This document shows, in pieces, positions 37,304 to 46,815 of a stretch of DNA of 64,000 nucleotides. The notes beneath the pieces were generated by a model. That model ran no database searches and was not told the origin of the DNA. It saw only the letters and a list, made by a program, of their open reading frames with translations. The DNA is from Lysobacteraceae bacterium PS02065. Lineage in GTDB: Bacteria; Pseudomonadota; Gammaproteobacteria; Xanthomonadales; Rhodanobacteraceae. A program made the position numbers and the translations under genes. Within the stretch, counting starts at the first letter, position 1. Every line of letters starts with the position of its first letter. The stretch spans positions 1-64,000 of the forward strand of contig JASCPI010000002.1 in the NCBI GenBank assembly GCA_029959555.1, given 5' to 3'.

Positions 37304-38607
37304 GGCGCGGTCTCCAGTGCGTCGAGGCGCACGCCGACGGCGCGCGCGTGCGCGTCGAGCCGTTCGGCGCGCGCCAGCGTCATCGCGCACGGTCCGATCG
37401 CGCGCAGGCCGGCCGGCGTGAGTTCCTGCACGGTGACCTGCTTGACGAAGCTTGCCACCGATAGCCCGCTCCATGCACGTGCGTGGCCGTAGGTCGGCAG
37501 CACATGGTTGGTGCCGCTGCAGTAATCGCCGACCGATTCCGGCGTGTAGGCGCCGAGGAACACCGAGCCCGCGCTCTCGATCGATTCGAGCAGCGTGCGT
37601 GGCTCGCGCACGTTGAGGATGAGGTGCTCCGGTGCGTAGAGGTTGCTCGCCGCGGCGGCGTCCTCGAGCGAATCGACGAGTACGAAGCGCGCATGCGCCA
37701 GCGCTCGCGCGGCCACCTCGGCACGCGGCAGCAGCGCGCACTGGCGCTCGACCTCGGCCACGACCGCGTCGACGATCGCCTCGTCGGGCGACACGAGCAC
37801 GACCTGCGAGTCCTCGCCGTGCTCGGCCTGCGCGAGCAGGTCGGCGGCGACGAAACGCGGATCGGCCTCGGCATCGGCGATCACGAGCACCTCGGACGGA
37901 CCCGCCGGCATGTCGACGGCGGGACCATCGGGCTCGGCGGCGACCTGCAGCTTGGCCTCGGTCACCCAGACGTTGCCGGGCCCGAACAGCTTGTCGCAAC
38001 GCGGCACCGACTCGGTACCGTAGGCCATCGCGGCGATCGCCTGCGCACCGCCGAGCTTGAACACGCGCGTGATGCCGCACAGACGCGCGGCCACCAGCAC
38101 GGCAGGATCGCAGCGCCCGTCCGGACGTGCCGGCGTGCACAGCACGATCTCGCGGCAGCCGGCGATGCGTGCGGGCACACCGAGCATGAGCGCCGTCGAC
38201 GGCAACGGCGCGCCGCCGGCCGGCACATAGAGTCCGACACGCACGATCGGACGCGACACGCGCTCGCAGACGACGCCCGGGGCCGTCTCGAGACGCACGG
38301 GCTGCGGCATCGTCGCGCGGTGGAACGCCTCGATGCGTGCAGCAGCATCGTGGATCGCGGACCGCAGCGCGTCGTCGAGCACGGCTTCTGCGGCTTCGAA
38401 CTCGTCTTCGCCGACCGCGATGCTGGCGAGTTCGCAACCGTCGTAGCGGCGCGTGAACGCGAGCAGCGCGTGGTCGCCATCGGCACGCACGATGGCCAGG
38501 ATGCGGCGCACGCCGTCGCGCGTGTCGGCGGCACTGGCCTGCGGCGGCCGCGCGAGCGCCTCGCGGCGCCCGGCCTCGTCGAGATCGTTCCAGTCCACGC
38601 GCCTCAT
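37300..38607 (-). CDS. hisD: histidinol dehydrogenase
   Basis: A 435-residue zinc enzyme oxidising histidinol to histidine. [69 protein letters not shown] (catalytic Glu/His region) and [18 protein letters not shown] are all present. The start overlaps hisG's stop and the stop overlaps hisC. Confidence 0.96.
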   Translation of the reverse strand: MRRVDWNDLDEAGRREALARPPQASAADTRDGVRRILAIVRADGDHALLAFTRRYDGCELASIAVGEDEFEAAEAVLDDALRSAIHDAAARIEAFHRATMPQPVRLETAPGVVCERVSRPIVRVGLYVPAGGAPLPSTALMLGVPARIAGCREIVLCTPARPDGRCDPAVLVAARLCGITRVFKLGGAQAIAAMAYGTESVPRCDKLFGPGNVWVTEAKLQVAAEPDGPAVDMPAGPSEVLVIADAEADPRFVAADLLAQAEHGEDSQVVLVSPDEAIVDAVVAEVERQCALLPRAEVAARALAHARFVLVDSLEDAAAASNLYAPEHLILNVREPRTLLESIESAGSVFLGAYTPESVGDYCSGTNHVLPTYGHARAWSGLSVASFVKQVTVQELTPAGLRAIGPCAMTLARAERLDAHARAVGVRLDALETAP

Positions 38608-39494
38608 GCGAGCATCTGCTCCACGGGCAAGACGAGCATCTGGCGCGCGCCGGCACGCTTCATGTCCTCGAGGTGCTGCCAGGTGATCGCGTCGGTGCAG
38701 ACGGCCTGCAGCGCGATGTCGTCGACGCTGCCCTCGATCGGCATGATCGTCGGTGGTTGGCCCTGCGGCAGCAGGCGCGTGATCGCATCGAGTGCCGCAC
38801 GCGGCGCGTGCAGCATGACGAGCTTGGACACACGCACCTGGATCACGCCGTCGATGCGCCGCATGAGCATCTGCGCGAGACCGGCGCGCTCGTCGTTCGG
38901 CAGTGCCGCGCCGCCCGCGAGCACGGCCTCGGACTCGAGCACCGTCGCGACTTCGCGCAACTGGTTCGCCGCCAGCGTCGCGCCGCTCGAGACCAGGTCG
39001 CAGATCACATCCGCCGTGCCGAGGCGAGGCGCGATCTCGACCGAGCCCGACAGCGTCACGATCTTCGCCTCGACCTCCTGGCGGCGCAGCCAGTCGGCGA
39101 GCAGGTTCGGGTAGGTCGTCGCGATGCGCTGGCCGGCGATGCCCGCGGCACCCTCCCAGGTCGACTCCTGCGGCACCGCCAGCGAGAGCCGGCACTGGCC
39201 GAATCCGAGCGCACGCAGCTCGCGGAACGCCGGCTCGGGACCGGCGCCGAGCGCCTGTTCGGCCAGCACGTTGCGTCCGACGATGCCGAGGTCGCAGACA
39301 CCGTCCGCGATCATGCCGGGCACGTCGTCGTCGCGCACGAGCAGCAGGTCGACCGGCAGCGATTCGCCGAAGCAGAACAGCTTGTCGCGGCTGCGCCGGA
39401 ACGTCAGGCCGCAGCGCGCGAGCAGGTCCTGCGAGGCATCGCTGAGGCGACCCGACTTCTGGATCGCGATGCGCAGGCGGTCACGCGCGCTCAT
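38604..39494 (-). CDS. hisG: ATP phosphoribosyltransferase (long form)
   Basis: A 296-residue HisG-long: [33 protein letters not shown], and [22 protein letters not shown] (PRPP loop region); the C-terminal about 75 residues ([28 protein letters not shown]) form the ACT-like regulatory domain for histidine feedback. It commits ATP and PRPP to histidine synthesis. It overlaps the regulator gene before it and hisD after it by 4 bases each. Confidence 0.96.
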   Translation of the reverse strand: MSARDRLRIAIQKSGRLSDASQDLLARCGLTFRRSRDKLFCFGESLPVDLLLVRDDDVPGMIADGVCDLGIVGRNVLAEQALGAGPEPAFRELRALGFGQCRLSLAVPQESTWEGAAGIAGQRIATTYPNLLADWLRRQEVEAKIVTLSGSVEIAPRLGTADVICDLVSSGATLAANQLREVATVLESEAVLAGGAALPNDERAGLAQMLMRRIDGVIQVRVSKLVMLHAPRAALDAITRLLPQGQPPTIMPIEGSVDDIALQAVCTDAITWQHLEDMKRAGARQMLVLPVEQMLA

Positions 39495-39853
39495 GCGCGT
39501 GCTCCGTTCGACGCCGTTCGCCGCCGTGTGGCCGCGGCCGGCTTGGCTGCAGCCTTCCCGCCCGCGAGCGCGGCGAGATAGCCGCCGTTGCCCTGGTTGA
39601 TGAAGCGCGCGACGCGGCCGATCGTCGTGATGCTGACCGCGGTGCGCTCGTGGATCTCGCGGTACGGCACGCCATCGAGCAGGTATGGCACGACACGCCA
39701 GCGGTCGACCAGGGCCTCGAGCTCGGCCGGCGTGCAGAGGTCGCGCAGGAAGGCGCGCATGTCCGCGACACTGCCGAGTGACAGCAAGGCCTTGCACAGG
39801 CTCTCCTCGGCACGTGCATCGGGAGTCTCGGCCTGCAGGGATCGACGCTTCAT
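39491..39853 (-). CDS. TrpR-like (YerC/YecD family) regulator heading the his operon
   Basis: A 120-residue DNA-binding protein. [63 protein letters not shown], shown here in parts, is the TrpR-type helix-turn-helix (key parts: [33 protein letters not shown]). The tail is Lys/Ala-rich. Being first in the his operon, overlapping hisG, and having a palindrome 4 bases before its ATG, it is very likely the histidine-responsive repressor (called HisR in Xanthomonadales comparative work, by my recollection). Histidine as corepressor is inference. Confidence 0.85.
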   Translation of the reverse strand: MKRRSLQAETPDARAEESLCKALLSLGSVADMRAFLRDLCTPAELEALVDRWRVVPYLLDGVPYREIHERTAVSITTIGRVARFINQGNGGYLAALAGGKAAAKPAAATRRRTASNGARA

Positions 39854-39856
39854 GAT

Positions 39857-39874
39857 GTATTAGCGCATTAATAC
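39857..39874. promoter_or_regulatory. candidate operator of the TrpR-like his regulator
   Basis: GTATTAGCGCATTAATAC has perfect 6-base arms GTATTA/TAATAC with a 6-base centre. It ends 4 bases before the regulator's ATG (39853), so binding would block its own operon including hisG-IE. AT-rich in a GC-rich neighbourhood, which makes chance unlikely. Confidence 0.7.
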
Positions 39875-39954
39875 GATGGGGCGCGGACGATACCCTGCCC
39901 CGGCGTGGCACGCAAGGCTCGAAACCTGCGGCGTGGCGCCACGTCTTGCGCGGA

Positions 39955-40881
39955 TCACCCGCCCTGGACGGCCTTGGCTCGCGACACCAGCAGCACGCCC
40001 GACAGCACGAGCAGTGTGCCGGTGACCTGCCACGGCCCCATCGGCTCGCCGAGCACGAGCAGGCTCAGCACGATCGTCGATACCGGCCCGAGCATGCCGA
40101 CCTGTGCGGCGAGTCCCGAGCCGATGCGCTCGATCGCCATCATGACCGCGAGCACCGGCACGACCGTGCACAGCGTGCCGTTGAGCAGGCTCAGCCACCA
40201 CACCGCTGGCGGGATCGCGGCGACCCCATCGAGCGGGCGCAACAGCACGTACTGACCCAGGCAGAGTACGCACGCGACCGTGCTCGCGTACGCGGTCAGC
40301 CGCATGGCGCCCACGCGTGCGACGAGCTCGCCGCTGCCGACGAGGTAGATCGCATAGCTCAGCGCGCTCGCGAACACGAGTGCACTGCCGAGAGCGATGT
40401 CGCGGCCGCCGACTTCGAGATCGTGCGCGAACGCGAGCACTACGCCGGCGTAGCTCAGCACCAGTGCGCCGAGCTGTACACGCGTCGGCCGGCGCCGGAA
40501 CACGAGCACGCCGATCGCGAGCACGATCGTCGGGGTCAGGTAGAGGATCAGGCGCTCGAGCGTCGCGGTGATGTAGGCCAGGCCGGCGAAGTCGAGGAAG
40601 CTCGCGAGGTAGTAGCCGAAGAACCCGAGCAGCGCGATGCGCAGCGCGTCGCGCGCACCGATGCGCGTGCGCGCCCGCGAGCGTCGCGCCCACGCTCCCA
40701 TCGCGAGGAAGAACGGCAGCGCGACGAGCATGCGCAGCGCGAGCAGCGTCACCGCATCGGCCCCGTAGCGGAAACCGAGCTTGACGATGATCGCCTTGCC
40801 CGAGAATGCGATCGCGCCGAAGGCGGCGAGCGCGAAGCCGATCCAGCGCCTGCGGTGATCCGTCGCCGCGACCAACGTCAT
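39955..40881 (-). CDS. EamA/DMT family transporter
   Basis: A 308-residue membrane protein with ten hydrophobic segments arranged as two EamA repeats ([22 protein letters not shown] in the first half, [21 protein letters not shown] in the second). Members export or import amino acids and metabolites; the substrate is unknown. ATG 40881 is used; a GTG five codons earlier is possible. It lies between the his operon and the formylglutamate hydrolase gene on the same strand, and is perhaps co-transcribed with the latter. Confidence 0.88.
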   Translation of the reverse strand: MTLVAATDHRRRWIGFALAAFGAIAFSGKAIIVKLGFRYGADAVTLLALRMLVALPFFLAMGAWARRSRARTRIGARDALRIALLGFFGYYLASFLDFAGLAYITATLERLILYLTPTIVLAIGVLVFRRRPTRVQLGALVLSYAGVVLAFAHDLEVGGRDIALGSALVFASALSYAIYLVGSGELVARVGAMRLTAYASTVACVLCLGQYVLLRPLDGVAAIPPAVWWLSLLNGTLCTVVPVLAVMMAIERIGSGLAAQVGMLGPVSTIVLSLLVLGEPMGPWQVTGTLLVLSGVLLVSRAKAVQGG

Positions 40882-40936
40882 CGGCGCGGCATGCACACGA
40901 ACGAGGGCTCGCGGCGCGACGCTGCGGCGAGCGAGG

Positions 40937-41716
40937 TCACTCGAGCGCCGCTTCGAGCAGGCGGCGGATCAGCGCCTGGGTCGGTGCGGCGACGTCATCG
41001 CGGTACGCGAAGCTGTCCTCGTCCATGTAGTTGAGCTGGGCCAGTTCGAGCTGCACCGCGTCGACGCCCTCTTCGGGTCGGCCGTAATGGCGCGTGATGT
41101 AGCCGCCCTTGAAGCGGCCGTCGAGCACGAACGAGTAGTCATCCTGCGCCTCGAGCACGCCGCGCAGGCGTTCGCGCAGCGCGGTCGAGCAGCTCGTACC
41201 CGCCGCCGTGCCGACGTTGACATCAGGCAGGCGCCCCTCGAACAGGAACGGCACGAGGCTGCGGATCGAATGGCCTTCCCACAACACGACACGGCCGTGC
41301 GCGTCGCGCAGCCGCGCGATCTCCTCCGCGAGCGCCTCATGGTACGGCCGCCAGTACGTGTCGACGCGCGCCTCGATCTCGTCGCGCGACGGCGCCTGAC
41401 CCTCGAGGTACACCGGTTCGCCGCTGAACTGCACGATCGGACACAGGCCCGTCGTGTTCTGTCCCGGATACAGCGAGACGTCGTCGGGCGGACGGTTGAG
41501 ATCGACGACGTAACGCGAGTGGCGCGGCGCGAGGATCGACGCACCGAGCGCCTCGGAGAATGCGTAGAGCCGCGAGACGTGCCAGTCGGTATCGGGCACG
41601 CGGCGGGCAGACGGCGTCAGGCGCGTGGCGATGCCTTCTGGAACCGCACTGCCGTCGTGCGGCAGGCTGATCAGCAGCGGCGCGCCGCCGCGGTGCATGG
41701 TGAAGATGTCGGTCAT
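40937..41716 (-). CDS. hutG: N-formylglutamate amidohydrolase
   Basis: A 259-residue FGase. LLISLPHDGSAVPEGIA at the N terminus, DTDWHVSRLYAF, RHSRYVVDLNRPP, WEGHSIRSLVPFLFEGRLPDVNVGT, and FKGGYITRHYG are the conserved blocks with the metal-binding His/Asp residues. It hydrolyses N-formylglutamate at the end of the formiminoglutamate branch of histidine degradation, and so pairs with the lyase at 49699. No hutU/hutI/hutF is nearby, so the hut pathway is split. Confidence 0.92.
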   Translation of the reverse strand: MTDIFTMHRGGAPLLISLPHDGSAVPEGIATRLTPSARRVPDTDWHVSRLYAFSEALGASILAPRHSRYVVDLNRPPDDVSLYPGQNTTGLCPIVQFSGEPVYLEGQAPSRDEIEARVDTYWRPYHEALAEEIARLRDAHGRVVLWEGHSIRSLVPFLFEGRLPDVNVGTAAGTSCSTALRERLRGVLEAQDDYSFVLDGRFKGGYITRHYGRPEEGVDAVQLELAQLNYMDEDSFAYRDDVAAPTQALIRRLLEAALE

Positions 41717-41756
41717 GCGCGCAGTCTAGCGCGGCGCTACGGTGCGATCCGTCGCC

Positions 41757-42230
41757 CTACTTCGCCGCCGTGGCGGCGGGACGCGAAGCCGGATTGCTCC
41801 AGAGCAGCGGCTCGATCGCGCAGCGCTGCATGATCGCGGTGCGCGCCTCGGGATCGGGCGGCAGGTTGAACGGGAAGATCAGCGAACTGAACATGCGGTC
41901 GCGGCCCGCGTTGATCATGGTCGGCTCGAACTGCAGGTTGGCCGCGGCACTGAAGGCGACCGTCGCGAGATCGCCGGCCGGCTCGACCTTCTGCACCTTG
42001 ATGTTGCTCGTGCGGCCGTTCGATTCGACCACGAACGACACCGTCGCGCAGCCCGGCACGTTCATGTTCTTGCCCGACAGCGGAACGTCGGCCTGGATCG
42101 ACGCATGCATCATGACCCAGTACTTGGACAGGCTCTCGGGACGAACCGATTTCGGTGCCGGCGCGTCCTGCGCCATCACGGCAAGCGGCAATCCGGCAAG
42201 GGCGAGTGACAAGGCAAGGTTGCGCAGCAT
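41757..42230 (-). CDS. exported TonB C-terminal domain protein
   Basis: A 157-residue secreted protein. Signal peptide LRNLALSLALAGLPLAVMA, then one domain with GCATVSFVVESNGRTSNIKVQKVEPAGDLATVAFSAAANLQFEP, shown here as VSFVVESNGRTSNIKV plus FEPT: the beta-alpha-beta TonB-C pattern, where the Cys pair (GCA and RCA) may form a disulfide. It lacks a TonB membrane helix and proline linker, so it is a free periplasmic domain of unknown role. Confidence 0.8.
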   Translation of the reverse strand: MLRNLALSLALAGLPLAVMAQDAPAPKSVRPESLSKYWVMMHASIQADVPLSGKNMNVPGCATVSFVVESNGRTSNIKVQKVEPAGDLATVAFSAAANLQFEPTMINAGRDRMFSSLIFPFNLPPDPEARTAIMQRCAIEPLLWSNPASRPAATAAK

Positions 42231-42309
42231 CGTGGTTCTCCATCTCGACGGCGCGCAGCATACCGCCATGGCGTGAACCCTGCCCGGATGCCGAACGGCC
42301 TCCGGCCGA

Positions 42310-42864
42310 TCAGCGTGCCAACGACTCACCCGAAGCCCTCACGGGCGCGCCGAGCGCGCGGCCATGACGCATGCGATGCAGCAGCGCCACAAGCCCCCGC
42401 GAACCGAGCACGAGCGCCAACCCGAGGACGATGTCGACGCCATGGCCGATGCCGTCGACGATCCGCGCACGCCGCATGTCGTCCGTGAGCTGGATGTAGT
42501 CGGAACCTGCCGCCTGCGCGATACCCCAGTACGCCAGATGGCTCAGTCCCGTCACGACGAACCACATGCCGAGCACGCTCAAGGCGATCCACTGCAGCTC
42601 GGCGGCACCAACCGGACTCTCGAAGACCTCGTGCCGGTTGCGGCCGAGCGCGAGGCTCGCTAGCGGCGACGGGAACAGCCAGAGCAGCACCGCGATGGCG
42701 AACGACACCGATGCGAGTCCGGCCATCAGCCACGGCGACAGGCCGCCTTCCCGGAACATGCCGCCGGCTGCCAGCGCGAAGACCTGCGCGAACGTCGTCC
42801 ACGCCATCAGTACCGCGCCGAGCCGGATCGCGATGCACAGGATCGAGTGCAGGCTGGTACGCAT
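42310..42864 (-). CDS. four-helix membrane protein of unknown function
   Basis: A 184-residue protein with four hydrophobic segments: IRLGAVLMAWTTFAQVFALAA, WLMAGLASVSFAIAVLLWLF, LQWIALSVLGMWFVVTGLSHLAYW and VDIVLGLALVLGSRGLVALL. A good ribosome binding site (GGAGGGAAGGG) lies just before ATG 42864. It follows pyk by 11 bases and is probably co-transcribed. No family recognised. Confidence 0.75.
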   Translation of the reverse strand: MRTSLHSILCIAIRLGAVLMAWTTFAQVFALAAGGMFREGGLSPWLMAGLASVSFAIAVLLWLFPSPLASLALGRNRHEVFESPVGAAELQWIALSVLGMWFVVTGLSHLAYWGIAQAAGSDYIQLTDDMRRARIVDGIGHGVDIVLGLALVLGSRGLVALLHRMRHGRALGAPVRASGESLAR

Positions 42865-42875
42865 CCCTTCCCTCC

Positions 42876-44339
42876 TCAGAGATCGCCGAGGCCTTCGGCG
42901 AGACCACCGGGGCCGACACGCAGCAGCTTGAGCGTGTTCGTGCCACCGAGGCGCCCCGTGTGGTCGCCCGTGGTGAGGATGACACGATCGTCCTCGGCGA
43001 GGTGACCGAGATTGAACAGGTGCTGGATCGCCGCGCGCGCGGCTTGGGTCGGACCGACGTCGTGCGGATCGAACTCGATCGGATACACGTCGCGGAACAG
43101 CAGCATGCGGCGGCGCGCGGCCGCGTTGCGCGACAGCGCATAGATCGGCACGCTCGAACGATGCCGCGAGAGCCAGCGCGCGGTCGCGCCCGATTCGGTC
43201 AATGCGACGATCGCTCGCACGCCGATGCGCGCCGCGAGGAACATCGACGCGAGCGCGATCGCCTGGTCGGTACGGTCGAGCGGTGCACCCGGCGCGAAAT
43301 CGGCCGAGGCTTCGAACTGGCGCTCGGCACCGAGGCAGACGCGGCGCATCGCGGCGACGGCCTTGTCGGGATGCTTCCCGGATGCGGTTTCCTGCGACAG
43401 CATGACCGCGTCGGTGCCGTCGATCACCGCATTGGCGACATCGAGCACCTCGGCGCGTGTCGGGATCGGCGACTCGACCATCGACTGCATCATCTGCGTG
43501 GCCGTGATGACGACGCGGCTGCGCTCGAGCGTCTCGCGGATGATCTTCTTCTGCAGGCCCGGCAGCTCGGCGTCGCCGATCTCCACGCCGAGGTCGCCGC
43601 GCGCGACCATGACCACGTCGCTCGCGTCGATGATCTCTCCGAGCACGGCGATCGCCTCGGTGCGCTCGATCTTGGCGACGATCGCCGCGTCGCCGCCGGC
43701 TTCGCGCAGCAACGAGCGCGCCTGCTCGACATCGGCCGCGTTCTTGACGAACGACACGGCGAGGAACTCGACACCGAGCTCCGCGGCGAGGCGGATGTCG
43801 GCGCGGTCCTTGTCCGACAGCGCGGCGACCGTGAGGCCGCCACCGAGGCGGTTGATGCCCTTGCGGTCGGACAGGCGTCCGCCGACCGTGACCGTGCACT
43901 GCACGCTCTGCGGCGCGACCGCGCTCACTTCGAGCGCGACGAGACCGTCGTCGAGCAGCAGGATGTCGCCTGCCGACACGTCCTGCCAGAGTTCGTGGTA
44001 GCCGACGCCGACGCGCGTCGCGTCGCCGGGCGGCGCATCGGGACGGCAGTCGAGCGTGAACGTCGCGCCGGGTTCGAGGTGGATCGCACCGTCGGCAAAA
44101 CGCTCGACGCGGATCTTCGGGCCTTGCAGGTCGCCGAGCACGGCGACTTCGCGGCCAAGCTTCGCGGCAGCCGCACGCACCGCGGCGGCACGCGTGCGGT
44201 GATCATCCGGATGGCCGTGCGAGAAATTGAGCCGCACCACGTCGACGCCCTCGGTGAGCAGGCGTTCGAGCATGCCGGGGGCGTCGGTCGCCGGGCCCAG
44301 CGTGGCGATGATGCGGGTACGTCGCAGTTGCGCAGACAT
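42876..44339 (-). CDS. pyk: pyruvate kinase
   Basis: A 487-residue PK: RTRIIATLGPATDAPGMLERLL, RLNFSHGHPDDH, GDLQGPKIRVERF, IVAKIERTEAI (catalytic Lys), MVARGDLGVEIG, VITATQMMQSMVESPIPTRAE and DAVMLSQETASGKHPDKAV. It makes ATP and pyruvate from phosphoenolpyruvate. The C domain (AIVALTESGATARWLSRHR) is complete. It resembles PykA of gammaproteobacteria. The start is ATG 44339. Confidence 0.96.
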   Translation of the reverse strand: MSAQLRRTRIIATLGPATDAPGMLERLLTEGVDVVRLNFSHGHPDDHRTRAAAVRAAAAKLGREVAVLGDLQGPKIRVERFADGAIHLEPGATFTLDCRPDAPPGDATRVGVGYHELWQDVSAGDILLLDDGLVALEVSAVAPQSVQCTVTVGGRLSDRKGINRLGGGLTVAALSDKDRADIRLAAELGVEFLAVSFVKNAADVEQARSLLREAGGDAAIVAKIERTEAIAVLGEIIDASDVVMVARGDLGVEIGDAELPGLQKKIIRETLERSRVVITATQMMQSMVESPIPTRAEVLDVANAVIDGTDAVMLSQETASGKHPDKAVAAMRRVCLGAERQFEASADFAPGAPLDRTDQAIALASMFLAARIGVRAIVALTESGATARWLSRHRSSVPIYALSRNAAARRRMLLFRDVYPIEFDPHDVGPTQAARAAIQHLFNLGHLAEDDRVILTTGDHTGRLGGTNTLKLLRVGPGGLAEGLGDL

Positions 44340-44435
44340 CGAGTCCCTCCCTCGAAGTGAGCGCGCAACCTATCACAGCCCCCTGACCGCAACGGCGACA
44401 TGCATCGCCGTGCGGCCAGGCGGTGCGAATCGCCA

Positions 44436-45416
44436 TCAGCCGTTGCGCACGGTCTGCAGGATCTTGCCGACGTCGAGCGTGCTGGCCTGCTGCTGCATCT
44501 GCGGCAGGTAGCGCGAGCTCAGGCCCTTGGCCTCGCCGAGCATGCCCTGGAAAGACTCGCGCAACATCGCCGTCGACAGCGTGCGTCCGCCGGCGTAGTA
44601 GCGCTTGGCGACATGGCCGAGCGCGTACGTGCTCGCGAAGCTCATGCCCGAGCTGACGGCCTGGCGGCCGACGCCGCGCAGCAGGCCGCCACCGAGCTTG
44701 CCGAGCAGGCCGCCGAGCAGCTTGCGTCCGGCCTGTTCGAGGTATTGCGAGGTCAGTCCGACGCCGGCCGTGGCGAGGAAGTCCTTCACGTGGCCGCGAT
44801 CGAGCTCGTAGCCGTACGACTTGCCGATGCGGTACACGAGCTTCATCTGCAACGGGATGATCGCCATCGTCGCGAGCGACTCGGGCAGCAGCTCGAGCGC
44901 ACCGTTGAGGATCGACGCATTGAGGATGGTCTTGTCCATCTCGGCGTCGCCCATCGTCGACGTGGCGCCCACGGGTGGCGCATCCGACGCGGACTCGGCA
45001 GCGGTCGCCGAGTACGCAGCCGCGCCGGTCGCGGCCAGCGGCAACGCGGCGATCGCCTCGGCCTGGTCGTCGACCTCCTTCACCTGCTGCGCGCCGAATC
45101 CGAGCGCCTCGCGAAGGTTCGCGAGGAACGCCTTCTCGGCCGGCGACTGCACGCCGTCCGCATCGCACACGCACACGGCCATCTCGTAGGCGAGCTGGCG
45201 CGATTCGGCCGAGCCGAGCAGCGCCACGCTGTCGGCGATCGACACGCGCTTGAGCAGCACGTCCTGGTACAGCGCGGCGACGTTGAGCGAGCCCTCGCCC
45301 GCGAGTGCATCGGCGATGCGCTTGACCTCGGCGCGTTCGCGCTCGTCCTTGTCGCCGTCGGCGAAGGCCGCCGTGAGCGCCAGGGTCAGGATGGCTTTCT
45401 GTTCGTTCTCGTTCAC
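44436..45416 (-). CDS. TerB-like / DUF697 membrane-associated protein
   Basis: A 326-residue protein. The N-terminal 115 residues are a TerB-like helical domain (AILTLALTAAFADGDKDERERAEVKRIADAL; VCVCDADGVQSPAEKAFLANLREALGF) with repeated Asp-rich turns that may bind metal. After a low-complexity linker, a DUF697/YcjF-type domain follows (LPESLATMAIIPLQMKLVYRIGKSYGYELD, FLATAGVGLTSQYLEQAGRKLLGGLLGKLGGG). The start is GTG 45416 with AGAGG upstream. The fusion suggests an envelope-stress or tellurite-resistance-like module; function unknown. Confidence 0.82.
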   Translation of the reverse strand: MNENEQKAILTLALTAAFADGDKDERERAEVKRIADALAGEGSLNVAALYQDVLLKRVSIADSVALLGSAESRQLAYEMAVCVCDADGVQSPAEKAFLANLREALGFGAQQVKEVDDQAEAIAALPLAATGAAAYSATAAESASDAPPVGATSTMGDAEMDKTILNASILNGALELLPESLATMAIIPLQMKLVYRIGKSYGYELDRGHVKDFLATAGVGLTSQYLEQAGRKLLGGLLGKLGGGLLRGVGRQAVSSGMSFASTYALGHVAKRYYAGGRTLSTAMLRESFQGMLGEAKGLSSRYLPQMQQQASTLDVGKILQTVRNG

Positions 45417-45489
45417 GGATCGACCTCTGCAAGGGGACGGGCTTGGGCGGCGGCGCGCGCGAAAAGTTCCGCGATGCGTCACGCCACGG

Positions 45490-46275
45490 TCATGCGGCGC
45501 CGGGGGATGGCGAGAAGTAGCGGCTCGGTGCGACGCCGATCGTGCGCCGGAACATCGTCGCGAACGCCGAGGCACTTTCATACCCGAGATCGAACGCGAT
45601 CGTCGTGATCGCGTCGCCGGCGGCGAGACGAGGCAGCGCCGCGAACAGGCTGGCCTGGCGGCACCAGGCCGCGAAGCTGAATCCGGTTTCGGAACGGAAG
45701 CGACGCGTGAACGAACGGCGGCTCATCGCGAGGTCGGCGCACCAGTCGTCGATGGTCTCGTGCGGCGACGGATGCTGCAGGTAGGCGCGGCAACGCGCGG
45801 CGAGGCGCGCATCGTTCGGGATCGGCACGTTGAGCGGAAGTTCGGCCGCACCCTCGATCTCGCGCAGCAGCAGCAACAGCACGAGATCGGTACGCGATCC
45901 GCGCAGGTAGCGGTCCGGCAGATCGATCACCTCGCGCATGAGCGCGCCCATGAGCGGCGAGGCACCGACGACGCGGCAGGTGGACGGCATCGTGACCGCG
46001 TTGCGCGTCATGTCGATGTAGAGACTGATCAAGTGGGCCGCCGACATCGCGGTGACCTCGTGCGGCACGCCGGCCGGGATCCACACCGCCCGCTCGGACG
46101 GCACGATCCAACTGCCGAGTTCGGTACCGATCGCGACCACGCCCGACGCCGCGTAGACGAACTGCGCGCGCCAGTGCTGGTGGCGCCCGACGTGTTCGCC
46201 CGCGACGTAGTCATTGGCGACGCCGAGCAGCGCACCCGGCACCGTATCGACGTCGTAGGGATGGATGTCTTTCAT
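45490..46275 (-). CDS. AraC family transcriptional regulator
   Basis: A 261-residue regulator with an N-terminal cupin sensor domain (GEHVGRHQHWRAQFVYAASGVV, WIVPSERAVWIPAGVPHEV) and two C-terminal helix-turn-helices (IDDWCADLAMSRRSFTRRFRSETGFSFAAW and ITTIAFDLGYESASAFATMFRRTIGVAPSRYF). This matches the CuxR/AraC-cupin type often linked to efflux or dehydrogenase genes. ATG 46275 is used rather than an upstream TTG. The target is not evident; the nearest upstream divergent locus is the toxin-antitoxin pair 310 bases away. Confidence 0.9.
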   Translation of the reverse strand: MKDIHPYDVDTVPGALLGVANDYVAGEHVGRHQHWRAQFVYAASGVVAIGTELGSWIVPSERAVWIPAGVPHEVTAMSAAHLISLYIDMTRNAVTMPSTCRVVGASPLMGALMREVIDLPDRYLRGSRTDLVLLLLLREIEGAAELPLNVPIPNDARLAARCRAYLQHPSPHETIDDWCADLAMSRRSFTRRFRSETGFSFAAWCRQASLFAALPRLAAGDAITTIAFDLGYESASAFATMFRRTIGVAPSRYFSPSPGAA

Positions 46276-46348
46276 GCGGCCCGAACGCAAGGCTTTTTGA
46301 CCTGAACGATGATGCGGGCAAACCTCCCAGCGCGTCTACTGACGCTAT

Positions 46349-46368
46349 GCCATACCTCCTCGTATGGC
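46349..46368. promoter_or_regulatory. inverted repeat in AraC/TA intergenic region
   Basis: GCCATAC and GTATGGC are perfect 7-base arms around CTCCTC. A second inverted pair, ACGAGGCGG (46412-46420) and CCGCCTCGT (46447-46455), is followed by TCGGTTTTG and may be a leaky terminator. The remaining 46276-46558 shows no gene-like frame. Confidence 0.4.
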
Positions 46369-46558
46369 GGCAGTACTCCACTGGCTCCCTCCCTCCCGCT
46401 GGTGGATTCGGACGAGGCGGTCACGCTACGGGACTCCCGAGCGAGGCCGCCTCGTTCGGTTTTGTCCCGTGATTCCCCTCCTTGTCTCCCGTCGTCCGGA
46501 CACGTGCCGACACGCCCGCGTGCGTGTTGCGCCGACCTCGGACCAAGCGCATCATAAC

Positions 46559-46577
46559 GTCCGTTATAACAACGGAC
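46559..46577. promoter_or_regulatory. candidate operator of the AbrB-Doc pair
   Basis: GTCCGTTATAACAACGGAC has perfect 7-base arms and an AT-rich 5-base centre that includes a possible -10 box (TATAAC). It ends 9 bases before the antitoxin ATG, the usual position for an autoregulatory toxin-antitoxin operator. Confidence 0.7.
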
Positions 46578-46585
46578 CCGCTGTG

Positions 46586-46807
46586 ATGAAGCTCAAGATC
46601 ACCACGATAGGCAACTCGGCCGGCGTCATCCTGCCCAAGGAGCTGCTGGCCCGCCTGCGCGTGGGCAAGGGTGACGACCTCCACGCGCTCGAGACCCCCG
46701 ACGGCATCCGGCTCACCGTCTACGACCCGACGCTGGCGGCGCAGATGGAGGTGGCGGAGAAGGTCATGCGTGAAGACCGCGACGTCCTTCGTCAACTCGC
46801 CAAGTAG
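46586..46807 (+). CDS. AbrB/MazE-family antitoxin
   Basis: A 73-residue SpoVT/AbrB swapped-hairpin protein: KLKITTIGNSAGVILPKELLARLRVGKGDDLHALETPDG is the DNA-binding barrel (key part IGNSAGVILPKELL), followed by an acidic helix (EVAEKVMREDRDVLRQLAK) that should wrap the toxin. The ATG at 46586 follows the palindrome. It is 8 bases upstream of the Doc-type toxin gene. Such antitoxins bind the operator and neutralise the partner. Confidence 0.93.
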   Translation: MKLKITTIGNSAGVILPKELLARLRVGKGDDLHALETPDGIRLTVYDPTLAAQMEVAEKVMREDRDVLRQLAK

Positions 46808-46815
46808 GCACGACG

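Noticed and set aside
46276..46585. Small gene between AraC and the antitoxin (82 codons at 46309)
   Set aside because: Ser/Pro/Arg-rich, no ribosome site, spans two hairpins; more likely non-coding.
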